A DNA stretch of 8,976 nucleotides from Syntrophomonadaceae bacterium (lineage in GTDB: Bacteria; Bacillota; Syntrophomonadia; Syntrophomonadales; Syntrophomonadaceae). Shown here one piece after another: positions 1 through 6,971 of the stretch. How positions within the stretch are numbered: position 1 is the first letter of the stretch; each line of letters begins with the position of its first letter. Both the position numbers and the translations under genes were made by a program. The notes beneath the pieces are model-generated. The model did no database searches and was not told where the DNA came from. It saw only the letters and a list, made by a program, of their open reading frames with translations. Where the stretch lies: the NCBI GenBank assembly GCA_012840625.1, contig DUSB01000106.1, positions 1-8,976 of the forward strand, read 5' to 3'.

Positions 1-239
1 ATATTACGCGTATTCAAACCTACAGATATTTTCGCGGTGGAAAAGCCCGGCAGGATCGTTTTGATGTAGCGGGAGAAGATTGTCTGCGGGGTATCTTTAC
101 TAACAAGGATCGTTCTATTTTGTATCATGTTTATTTGTCAGAAAATCACCTGCAGAAAGCCCAGGCTGCCTGCCGTCAGTTAAATAAGGATTTCTATGGA
201 TGGATTATGGAGGAGCACGAATTTGGACACATGGATTAA
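1..239 (+). CDS. C-terminal end of an unrecognised protein (5' end outside the window)
   Basis: An open frame enters from the left edge (first full codon at base 3) and ends at TAA 237-239, leaving 78 visible residues. The other two forward frames hit stops before base 75, so this is the only forward frame that spans the region. The fragment is polar and soluble-looking, with many aromatic and charged residues and an Arg/Lys-rich start (YRYFRGGKARQDRFD), then a helix-like stretch with LQKAQAACRQLNKDF and a His-rich end (EEHEFGHMD). I see no known motif, membrane segment or signal peptide. Its end overlaps the likely start of the next gene by 17 bases, which marks it as the upstream member of the same operon. 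I cannot assign a family. The coding call rests on frame openness and on the overlap pattern shared by the whole block. Confidence 0.7.
   Translation, partial: ITRIQTYRYFRGGKARQDRFDVAGEDCLRGIFTNKDRSILYHVYLSENHLQKAQAACRQLNKDFYGWIMEEHEFGHMD
209..213 (+). promoter_or_regulatory. Ribosome binding site that decides a TTG start
   Basis: GGAGG lies nine bases before TTG at 223 and inside the end of the upstream coding region. It favours initiation at the TTG rather than at the ATG at 196, which lacks a purine-rich leader. Confidence 0.65.
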
Positions 240-1506
240 ACAATTTCATCACAGCTTACAAGAAGAAGACTTTATTACTGCATGGCAGCAGGAGTATTCC
301 ATCAGAACTCAGCTGCGTAGTTCTGAACTCCACCAGCATACTGTGATTGAAGATGAGGAAGACTTTTATTTCCTTAAACGTACACTTTATTTTGGAGAAA
401 ACCGAGCTCTTTTCTTCCAGTTGCTTATGAACCAGCTAAACTCTCATGCGGTTATTAATGGTTTAAATCAATCCAGGCAGCTTAAAACAGATTTCCTCCA
501 TTTTTTCAGCCAGCAACTCTCCCGCCATCCCATTCAAACTGCACAACTACAGGGTTTAATCAGCCTTTATCAGGATCAGCTGCGGGATTCATTTGCCGAG
601 CTGCTACAACAGCTAGACGAAAGCAGTTGCAACTACCTGATGAAGCGTACCGGGAATTCTCAGTTAAGGGCTTTATTAAAGGAACGTATCCATCAATGCC
701 AACAAAACACTAGAGCAGAGGATACTGCGTCAGATTCCCCTTCTACCTTTTCATCAAGGATTACAGTTGCCCTGCGGGCTGTGCAGCATGCGGAAATAGA
801 TCCTGCACCAGCCAGGACTATAAAAGCAGCGGAAGCGTTGCTGCAGGCGGGTATGACTGAAGATTGTCTTTTAGTACTGGCGGAGCTTTATCCAGCAATC
901 ATGCCAGAATTAGAAACAGAAACATACCGGGATTTTGAAAAACTTTTGTACAAGGCTGCTCCTGTTTATGCTTTAATGAAACAGCCTTTTTATGCCCATG
1001 AATGCCTGGAAAGCTTGATGCAAATTTATTTTCCTGGCTGCAGGGTAGATTTCGAAGACCTGCGCCTTTTAAATACTTATACCGCAATAATAAGTGAACT
1101 GCATATACCGGATCAGCAGCTCCTGCCTCTGCTGGCCGAACAGCGAAAAGAAAACCTGGCGTCTGATCAGATACCGGTTCACCATCCAACCCGCTACCTG
1201 GAAGAAACCCTATCACTGCTTCCCGGCGCGCCCCATAAAGCTTTTATACGCCTGGAGTTATTTCGCTATTTCCTTCATGCGCAGTCCATGAACTGTTCTT
1301 CCGAGCAGCTTCAACTATGGGCCCATGGATATATAGAATTGTTTCAATGGTTTGGACACCATATTTTTCTGAATAAAGATATCTTTGCCTATGTAAAGCC
1401 TTCTTCTTTACCGCTGCAAAGCTATGCCAATTTTCCTGAAAGTTGGGGATCAAATCAGCAATCAAGCCCCGGGGCAATTCGCGAAAAAATGGGGGTGTTT
1501 CGATGA
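223..1506 (+). CDS. Uncharacterised alpha-helical protein, 427 aa
   Basis: I prefer the TTG start at 223 (MDTWIKQFHHSL) over the in-frame ATG at 196, because GGAGG at 209-213 sits nine bases upstream of the TTG while nothing comparable precedes the ATG. The product is a soluble protein rich in Leu, Gln and Glu, with no signal peptide and no membrane segments. It reads as a string of amphipathic helices. The middle (for example AAEALLQAGMTEDCLLVL, then KLLYKAAPVYALMK) has the small-residue/Leu spacing seen in TPR-like helical repeats, but no clean repeat unit can be shown by eye. A Ser/Thr-rich linker (SDSPSTFSSR) near residues 170-180 suggests two lobes. The stop overlaps the next start as ATGA (1503-1506), so translation is probably coupled. 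Family unknown. A scaffold or adaptor role beside the two following genes is inference only. Confidence 0.85.
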   Translation: MDTWIKQFHHSLQEEDFITAWQQEYSIRTQLRSSELHQHTVIEDEEDFYFLKRTLYFGENRALFFQLLMNQLNSHAVINGLNQSRQLKTDFLHFFSQQLSRHPIQTAQLQGLISLYQDQLRDSFAELLQQLDESSCNYLMKRTGNSQLRALLKERIHQCQQNTRAEDTASDSPSTFSSRITVALRAVQHAEIDPAPARTIKAAEALLQAGMTEDCLLVLAELYPAIMPELETETYRDFEKLLYKAAPVYALMKQPFYAHECLESLMQIYFPGCRVDFEDLRLLNTYTAIISELHIPDQQLLPLLAEQRKENLASDQIPVHHPTRYLEETLSLLPGAPHKAFIRLELFRYFLHAQSMNCSSEQLQLWAHGYIELFQWFGHHIFLNKDIFAYVKPSSLPLQSYANFPESWGSNQQSSPGAIREKMGVFR

Positions 1507-3077
1507 ACAGCCAGCCCGATTGGAGCACTTTATCAGATTTATTTCAATCTTTCCTGCAAAACCTGCAGGAGGAAATTAACTCGATAAGCCTGGAACAAAA
1601 TCGGGGAAAGAATCTAGATGAATACATACTGGAATTAAATTCTTTTTACTACCGCGACTTTCTGCGTCGTTTTTATCCGGCTTTTAAAACCGAGCTGGAG
1701 GAACTTCTAAACCAGGCTTATCTCATTCATAATAATGAAGAAAGCATGCGTCGTCAGCTGCTGGAACACTTGAAACAGCTTGCACTATACAGCAATGCCC
1801 TGGAACAAGCTATCTGCATGATTGGTCAGCAAAAGGAGCTGATCACCTATGAACAGCAGCACTGCCTGCTGGGTAGACAGCGTATCCTGGTGGAATTGCT
1901 TTATAGCATGAAAGACCTGCAGCATAAACTACAGAAGTATCAAAAGGATTTTTCGTATCTTGTGCAGCTTATTGCGGATGATCAATTTCTAGGCAGTATC
2001 CGCAGTTATCCTTACATGGTTTACTACCTGATACTACTTTTCAAGAACTCTAAAAATAGCCAGCGAACTTTAAGAAGGTGGATGACTGATCTGCAGCTAT
2101 GCATCAATTTACTGGTTACCATACAGGAAGACCACAGCATGAATGACCAGCAAATAGAAAACATAATCACGGAAATAAATGGTTTAAGCAATCAGAATCT
2201 AGCCAGAAGCAAAGAGAACTTTACGGTTATTAACCCTATTTCCAGTATCTATCACCGTTTATTAAACAGCCAGCTTTATGCCCGGCAGTACAGGGATATG
2301 CGTCAGACAGCTCATCAATATGAGAGTTTCCTGAGCCAGGTCTTATACCTGCTCAATCAATGCATAGAAGCCGATTCAGACTATCAGCTGGATCTCCTTG
2401 GGGATGCCAGTCGCATTCTGGAGATATCACCCGACCCTCTTGGCCCTTTAGAAGAAATAGTCAAAAACACCGGTGAGGAGCTGCAGAATCTCATCACCGA
2501 TCTGGAAGCCTCGATTCATGCTCAATACACCAATTACCGTATCGAGTTGCAAAAGCTTATTGATCCCTTCCTGCATCAATGGCGCCCTGACGACCAACAA
2601 TGGCTTGCAGCTATGCCAACTATGTACACACAGCTGCAGGAAATTTATCAAAGCTGTCTGCATATAAACGAGCAGATGCAGTGGTGGGATGAAATGGAAG
2701 AGGCCGGGCAGCAATATGAGCAGCTGCTAAAGCATGGCATAAAGACCCTGGAGCAAATGGAACAGGCGCTGGCACAAAATCAAGCCACCATCGGGAAAGT
2801 ATTGGGTCCGCGCAATTTAAACCGCAAATATGATGGCTTTCAAATTAAAATTGACAGCTGGAAACCGGAAGCAGGCAAAAAGATCACAACAAAGATGCAG
2901 GACGCTTTGTCCCAATCACTGGTAAAATATGCTGCATCGCCCCAGCCCTATGGTACCGTGCTGTCTACGGAAGGATCCTTTTACCGCATCGAAGTAGACC
3001 AGCAAGAATACCTGGTCGTACCTAAACTTGTTCTTAGTTCGGGGGAAGCAGAAAATGAAACTATGTATCCTGATTGA
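1503..3077 (+). CDS. Coiled-coil-rich protein with a GrpE-like C-terminal region, 524 aa
   Basis: The start is ATG 1503, preceded by GGGGGTG at about 1491-1497 and overlapping the previous stop as ATGA. An in-frame TTG further upstream (1443) has no good leader and was not chosen. About 440 residues are Gln/Leu/Glu-rich and predicted helical, with heptad-like stretches (LEELLNQAYLIHN, MKDLQHKLQKYQK, QLLKHGIKTLEQMEQALAQ), so long coiled coils are likely. The last ~70 residues change character: GKKITTKMQDALSQ is followed by PYGTVLSTEGSFYRIEV and EYLVVPKLVLSSG. That order resembles the GrpE C-terminal beta domain, where a helix containing H-x-A is followed by G-x-V, a G-Y turn and a final strand with A-M-V-x-V. 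Known GrpE proteins are about 180-220 aa, so this would be a much longer relative. The stop overlaps the next gene by 23 bases. The GrpE link is a visual alignment, not a search result. Confidence 0.85.
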   Translation: MNSQPDWSTLSDLFQSFLQNLQEEINSISLEQNRGKNLDEYILELNSFYYRDFLRRFYPAFKTELEELLNQAYLIHNNEESMRRQLLEHLKQLALYSNALEQAICMIGQQKELITYEQQHCLLGRQRILVELLYSMKDLQHKLQKYQKDFSYLVQLIADDQFLGSIRSYPYMVYYLILLFKNSKNSQRTLRRWMTDLQLCINLLVTIQEDHSMNDQQIENIITEINGLSNQNLARSKENFTVINPISSIYHRLLNSQLYARQYRDMRQTAHQYESFLSQVLYLLNQCIEADSDYQLDLLGDASRILEISPDPLGPLEEIVKNTGEELQNLITDLEASIHAQYTNYRIELQKLIDPFLHQWRPDDQQWLAAMPTMYTQLQEIYQSCLHINEQMQWWDEMEEAGQQYEQLLKHGIKTLEQMEQALAQNQATIGKVLGPRNLNRKYDGFQIKIDSWKPEAGKKITTKMQDALSQSLVKYAASPQPYGTVLSTEGSFYRIEVDQQEYLVVPKLVLSSGEAENETMYPD

Positions 3078-4215
3078 AGAAAAGAAAAGCCTGATCCGCT
3101 GTTATTCTGATCAACATGAAAACATGGTCCGGTACACATCTATAGAGGCTCATGAAGTTTTTCCCTCCTGGCAGACACTGTCTGTAGATGCAATTTGTCA
3201 TCAGGAAAGCCTTATCACGCAACTACGTGAATACATTCGGCAAATAGCAACTCCTATACTCCCACTGCCAGACAATGTGGAATGGATCATCGTCGCGGTT
3301 CCAGCCCTGCTACCTGCATGGATGCGTCAATCTTTGCAGCAGACACTTTACGATCTTTTTTCCTGCTGGAATGTATTAATCTATCCTCTGGCACTTTTCA
3401 TCCCCCATCGGCTTGAGCCCGGTCTATCCGCACTGCAATATAAACTGCTGATTCAATCAGTATCTGCCGGATATCATGTCAGCCTGCTCAGCATACTAGG
3501 GGATGGAAGCTTATGTCTGGAAAAGGAACAGTACTGCAGCTCGCTGCCCATGATCAGATCATGGGATAGAAAATACCCGCTCACGGAAATATTTTTCCTT
3601 AACCCGTCCGCCAGCGGCCGTTCTGGTCTGGAATCTTTATGGGGTGATCGTCTTCACTTCATCCATTCAGAAGATCTGCTACCAGAGATGACTGAACTGG
3701 TAAGAGGACCTCAGCCGGCTGTCCTTTATCCCTTTGTACCGGTACTACAGGTTGAACACCCTGCTTCAGGACAATCAGAGCAGATATCCCTGACGTTTGA
3801 CAGACACAACCTGGAATTACGTATGAACGGCCGTTATTGCCTGCACCATGTAGAGCTTAAACAGCAGTGCCACTATCAACTTTTTGAACTTGATTACCAC
3901 GGCCACCAGCTCCCAACAGGTTTGCAGTGGGAACAGCAGGAAGATGAATGGAAATCAATACAGCTGGATATGAGCACCAACCAGTACAGCCTTACCGAGC
4001 CTGACACTATCCCTATGAATCCGGAAGATTATTCTTTTTATAATGGCAGCCAAGCCAGCTTCTGGTGGATGAAACAGCAGCTGAAAAAGGATAAGGATAC
4101 AAATCCCCCAAGACAGACTGGAGAGCAAAACCAGACAAAGCATTGGCAGATGATTAAAGATAAGCTGCATTTCTTATATGATTTATATAACAATAATAAA
4201 AACAGAAAAGGATGA
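3055..4215 (+). CDS. Possible degenerate Hsp70-like (ASKHA-fold) protein, 386 aa
   Basis: I chose ATG 3055 (MKLCILIEEKKSL), preceded by GGGGGAAG; a TTG at 3028 would also be in frame but has no better leader. Three stretches follow the order of an Hsp70 ATPase domain. Residues 1-18 (MKLCILIEEKKSLIRCYS) match the first strand pair, but without the D-L-G-T-T-N loop. Residues 78-91 (IIVAVPALLPAWMR, then QS and a helix) match the V-x-V-P-A-x-F-x-x-x-x-R-Q segment and continue to NVLIYPLALFI, the place of the N-V-x-x-I-x-E-P-x-A-A segment. Residues 134-148 (QSVSAGYHVSLLSIL) fall where D-L-G-G-G-T-F-D-V-S is expected. The phosphate-binding Asp and Gly residues are largely gone, so ATP turnover looks unlikely. 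The second half is beta-rich and unrecognised; the tail is charged (QLKKDKDTNPPRQ). No signal or membrane segment is seen. The Hsp70 relation is an inference from pattern only. Confidence 0.85.
   Translation: MKLCILIEEKKSLIRCYSDQHENMVRYTSIEAHEVFPSWQTLSVDAICHQESLITQLREYIRQIATPILPLPDNVEWIIVAVPALLPAWMRQSLQQTLYDLFSCWNVLIYPLALFIPHRLEPGLSALQYKLLIQSVSAGYHVSLLSILGDGSLCLEKEQYCSSLPMIRSWDRKYPLTEIFFLNPSASGRSGLESLWGDRLHFIHSEDLLPEMTELVRGPQPAVLYPFVPVLQVEHPASGQSEQISLTFDRHNLELRMNGRYCLHHVELKQQCHYQLFELDYHGHQLPTGLQWEQQEDEWKSIQLDMSTNQYSLTEPDTIPMNPEDYSFYNGSQASFWWMKQQLKKDKDTNPPRQTGEQNQTKHWQMIKDKLHFLYDLYNNNKNRKG
3547..3565. repeat. Short perfect inverted repeat inside a coding region
   Basis: CCCATGATC at 3547-3555 and GATCATGGG at 3557-3565 are exact reverse complements around one central A. 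It lies inside the Hsp70-like gene and encodes ordinary residues (PMIRSW). The arms could be a site for a dimeric DNA-binding protein or simple chance; nothing around it supports a function. Confidence 0.3.
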
Positions 4216-4220
4216 TTAAA

Positions 4221-5024
4221 ATGATTTCTACGTTTGCGCTGCATCCAGCAGCATCCAAACGCCTGATTGCCCGGGCAACCGCTGCCTTACCCCAGGTCCA
4301 AAACGCGTATCAAAATGGCAAAATATTTATCGGTCATGGTACGACCAATGCGGCTCTGATCTCGGAATTAACGGGTGTACAAATAGATGACCTGACCCCT
4401 TATGTTTCCGGTGTGGTAAGTAATCATGCTCCCTGTGCCACCGATGCTGCTACCCGTAAACAACCATGGTGTATTGAAAAAGGAAAAATAATAGCAGCTG
4501 ATTGGCTGGAATTCCTGGATGGGTTCCAGGCCGGAGATGTCTTTATCAAGGGGGCCAATGCAGTGGACCCACAGGGAAATGTGGGCATTTTAATAGGTAA
4601 TCCCACCGGAGGTACCATGGGAAAAGCCTACGGCACCTTAATGGCCAGAGGCATTGAAATCATCCACCCGGTGGGACTGGAGAAACTCGTTCCTTCCTGT
4701 CTGGAAGCACAAACAGATCTGGGTATAAATCATGCTGGTCCCCGTATCGGTCTACAGCTGGGTTATATCGTCCTTCATAATTCCACGATTATCACTGAAA
4801 TTGAAAGCATCGCGCAGCTCTTTGGTTTAAAGGCACGTATGATTGCTGCCGGTGGAATCGGGGGGATGGAAGGATCCGTTATCCTATCTGTAAAATCAGA
4901 TGAAGCTTCACGTCTGGAGGATCTGGTTGGTACAGTAAAAAAGCTCAATCAAACTCCACCTGCTAAAATCAGCAAAAAAAAATGTACCCACTGCCCAAAT
5001 CCCTGCCTGATGAAAGAGGAGTAA
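4221..5024 (+). CDS. Uncharacterised glycine-loop protein with C-terminal Cys cluster, about 267 aa
   Basis: Two starts are possible. ATG 4212 overlaps the previous stop as ATGA, and ATG 4221 has AAAAGGA placed nine bases upstream, so I chose 4221; both give the same protein apart from three residues. The body is a soluble alpha/beta protein with conserved-looking loops: GHGTTNA near residue 40, SNHAPCATD near 70, KGANAVDPQGNVGIL near 112-126, NPTGGTMGKAYG near 129-140, and AAGGIGGMEGS near 211-220. The G-A-N-A-V-D-x-x-G-N-V-G loop recalls nucleotide- or sugar-phosphate-binding ISOCOT-fold proteins (the eIF2B-alpha, CoA-transferase and LUD group), but I cannot place it securely. The last residues carry C-x2-C-x3-C (CTHCPNPC), a possible metal or Fe-S ligand set. 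It is the last gene of the operon, directly before a hairpin terminator. No function is claimed. Confidence 0.88.
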   Translation: MISTFALHPAASKRLIARATAALPQVQNAYQNGKIFIGHGTTNAALISELTGVQIDDLTPYVSGVVSNHAPCATDAATRKQPWCIEKGKIIAADWLEFLDGFQAGDVFIKGANAVDPQGNVGILIGNPTGGTMGKAYGTLMARGIEIIHPVGLEKLVPSCLEAQTDLGINHAGPRIGLQLGYIVLHNSTIITEIESIAQLFGLKARMIAAGGIGGMEGSVILSVKSDEASRLEDLVGTVKKLNQTPPAKISKKKCTHCPNPCLMKEE

Positions 5025-5027
5025 AAC

Positions 5028-5057
5028 AAACCGCGCTGAAAAGTTAGGGCGCGGTTT
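5028..5057. terminator. Bidirectional intrinsic terminator between convergent operons
   Basis: AAACCGCGC (5028-5036) pairs perfectly with GCGCGGTTT (5049-5057) around a 12-base loop. Read on the - strand the stem runs straight into TTTGTTTTAC, a good T-rich tail for the leftward operon. On the + strand it is followed by TCTCATCTT, a weaker tail. It sits 3 bases after the rightward stop and 28 bases beyond the leftward stop, as expected for a shared terminator. Confidence 0.8.
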
Positions 5058-5085
5058 CTCATCTTAATATCGCTATTGACAACTC

Positions 5086-6108
5086 TTATTCTTTACTTAC
5101 CTGCAACCAATCATTGTGTTGGTTTAAGACCAGATTTAAAGCATGGGTTACTTCTATGGAATGCTCATGAAAAAACTGGTTATAATTTAAAAGGCAGCTG
5201 GAACAATAACACACCATAAGATCCACCTGCACCGTTTGAGCTTCCTCTAAACGTTTATTTTTTAGCTCCTCAGCAAAATCTTCATAAAAATGGCGAATCT
5301 GTCCTCCGCTTCCACAGCAAATAGTTTCTGCCCCGGCATGCTCCATTTCTACCATATGCAAACCGCATGCCTGCAAATGCTTTCTTACTTGCTCAGCGAA
5401 AATACCATCCTTACGATCCGGGCAGGAATCATGAATCGTTGCCTTCCGGTCCAGGTAAGCATCATGGGAAGGCAATGCTTGATAAATGGTATCAACCTTA
5501 ATCCCGGGAAGCGTATCCTGTAAATAATAATAACAATTAGGACAGGCCGTAATTATACGTTCGACCCCTTGCTCTTCTAAACGCTTCTGTAAAGCCTGCG
5601 TAAACATCCGGGCACGTTTTTCCAGACCGAACTGGTACAGTACTTTACCACAACAGTCCTCTAAAAACGCTATAGTCCCTAATTGTGCTTGCAGTGCACT
5701 GTAAGCAGCCCTGGTTAAGTCCGAAGCATAGGCTAATAATGTACATCCAGGGAAAAAGGCTGTTGTTCCTGAGCCCTCTTTTTTAAGATCAGAGTAATCA
5801 ATATGGTGTTTCTCACGATATCTTTGAATACCATGCTCTGAAGTATCCGGGAACAGGTAAGAATAGGCATCTGCTTCTATTTCGTGAGCATTAATGGCTT
5901 TTTTCCTGCGTGCTTGAAATAAGCAAGATAAATCAATTTGCTCGGGGCAGACTTCGTTACATAAACCACATAAAGAGCAGGCATAGGCCATTTCAGCAGG
6001 TATTGCATCCAATTCCAGGTGGGTCGGATCAACATCAAAGCTCTCCAGAAATAGACAATGATCATGGCAGATCCAGCATTGTATACACTGATCTTGAATA
6101 GTATTCAT
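5086..6108 (-). CDS. GlpC/HdrD-type Fe-S oxidoreductase: two 4Fe-4S motifs plus two CCG domains, 340 aa
   Basis: This is a cytoplasmic electron-transfer protein of the heterodisulfide-reductase D / GlpC / LutA superfamily. Two ferredoxin motifs open it: C8-x2-C11-x2-C14-x3-C18 and C44-x2-C47-x2-C50-x3-C54-P. They are followed by two cysteine-rich CCG domains. The first has C122, C152-C153 and C189-x2-C192; the second has C229, C264-C265 and C302-x2-C305. In HdrB-type proteins such CCG motifs hold non-cubane or standard clusters that handle thiol or quinone chemistry. The start is supported by AAGGAGAT six bases upstream of ATG. It lies 25 bases after the MobA-like stop, so it is probably the last gene of the molybdoenzyme operon. 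There is no FAD domain, so a partner flavoprotein or dehydrogenase is likely. The actual electron donor and acceptor cannot be read from the sequence; the domain assignment is firm. Confidence 0.93.
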   Translation of the reverse strand: MNTIQDQCIQCWICHDHCLFLESFDVDPTHLELDAIPAEMAYACSLCGLCNEVCPEQIDLSCLFQARRKKAINAHEIEADAYSYLFPDTSEHGIQRYREKHHIDYSDLKKEGSGTTAFFPGCTLLAYASDLTRAAYSALQAQLGTIAFLEDCCGKVLYQFGLEKRARMFTQALQKRLEEQGVERIITACPNCYYYLQDTLPGIKVDTIYQALPSHDAYLDRKATIHDSCPDRKDGIFAEQVRKHLQACGLHMVEMEHAGAETICCGSGGQIRHFYEDFAEELKNKRLEEAQTVQVDLMVCYCSSCLLNYNQFFHEHSIEVTHALNLVLNQHNDWLQVSKE

Positions 6109-6133
6109 TTTATATCTCCTTTTCCCCCTGCAT

Positions 6134-6745
6134 CTATTCTATAAGAGGAGTTAAATATCTGTGAGCAATGATATTAGCCTGATTGACTGCCAGCATATCG
6201 TTAACATTAAAAAACATTTCTTTTACATTACCATAGGCTTTTAATTCCGATTCCGGAACCGATTTAATATTAAGCAAATCCAGAATCTGTACCAGCTTTA
6301 AATGATAGTTTTTCAGGGATCGATCGAAGATCGGCAAGGTATCCCGGGCATAAGCCGCCGCCAGCGGTTCCCATTTAGAATTTACTTCGGGGATTATAAC
6401 ATCGTAATTTCCAAGTTCCTGACACATATATTCTACCAGCTGCATGTTTAAAAAAGGCATATCGCAACCCTGTATGAAAACCGTATCATAGCTGGCATAG
6501 TGCAATGCAGCATGAATGCCGCTCACTGGTCCCAAACGGGGAATGAGATCTGGATATACCGATAGCCCCAGCTTATCAAAGTGCTGAATATCGTTGCTAA
6601 TAATGATAATCTCGCTAAAGGTGTTACGAAGTTTTTTGATGATGATATCTATAATGCGATGGCCTGATATTTTTATGAAGGCTTTGTTGGTAGGTAAATC
6701 GGGACTTATACCTCCTGCCAAAATAGCTCCTGTAGCCTGTAACAT
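6134..6745 (-). CDS. mobA: Molybdenum cofactor guanylyltransferase (MobA-like), 203 aa
   Basis: MobA transfers GMP from GTP onto Mo-molybdopterin, making the guanine dinucleotide cofactor that DMSO-reductase-family enzymes need. The nucleotidyltransferase fold is clear: ATGAILAGG at residues 4-12, the loop lysine K21 in NKAF, GPVSGIHAAL at 72-81, CDMPF at 94-98 with the metal-binding D95, and a C-terminal FNVND segment matching the usual N-x-N-T/D-P/x end. Length is normal for the family (about 190-210 aa). The signature loop is altered: the usual L-A-G-G-x-S-x-R-M-G-x-x-K-A reads LAGGISPDLPTNKA, so the conserved Arg and the Gly of R-M-G are missing. Activity could therefore be changed, or the partner nucleotide could differ (MocA and IspD-like relatives share the fold). 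An AGAGGTGG leader precedes the ATG. Genomic context beside TorD- and DmsB-like genes supports the cofactor role. Confidence 0.85.
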   Translation of the reverse strand: MLQATGAILAGGISPDLPTNKAFIKISGHRIIDIIIKKLRNTFSEIIIISNDIQHFDKLGLSVYPDLIPRLGPVSGIHAALHYASYDTVFIQGCDMPFLNMQLVEYMCQELGNYDVIIPEVNSKWEPLAAAYARDTLPIFDRSLKNYHLKLVQILDLLNIKSVPESELKAYGNVKEMFFNVNDMLAVNQANIIAHRYLTPLIE

Positions 6746-6770
6746 ATGACCACCTCTTCTCTAATAAAGC

Positions 6771-6971
6771 CTACAACTGTTTAAGAAATTCCTCCAGCCT
6801 AGCCGTGCTATCAGAAACAACTCCGGTGCCGGCAAGTATTTGTTCCGTAGCAGCAGCCTGTCCCTCCGTTGCTTTTACTGTTTCTACCGAGATAGCCGAT
6901 GCAGCTTGAACCCTTTCCTGTATGGATTGGGTTAGAACCTGAATTTGTTCCGCAGTTTTTTTGGATTCGTC
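6771..6971 (-). pseudogene. Remnant of a methyl-accepting chemotaxis protein (C-terminal 66 codons)
   Basis: On the - strand 66 codons read as the end of a chemoreceptor signalling domain: DESKKTAEQIQVLTQSIQ, then KATEGQAAATEQILAG, ending EFLKQL before TAG (6771-6773). ESKKTAEQI and the A-T-E-Q-I helix are typical of the descending half of the MCP coiled-coil hairpin just after the tip region. The frame is closed upstream by TAG at 6972-6974, and the ligand-binding, membrane, HAMP and tip parts are absent. It is therefore a leftover, not a working receptor. It sits between the NTPase and MobA-like genes, where a deletion or insertion may have removed the rest. An alternative is a small standalone protein, but no plausible start with a leader is seen inside the 66 codons. 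Confidence 0.7.

Noticed and set aside
899..1528. Leftward open frames opposite the 427 aa gene
   Set aside because: They lack ribosome binding sites, overlap a well-supported coupled gene and have compositions typical of antisense shadows.
3547..3565. Palindrome CCCATGATC-A-GATCATGGG as an operator
   Set aside because: It lies deep inside a coding region of an operon with no start nearby; a 9-base perfect arm can occur by chance in this amount of sequence. Listed only as a repeat.
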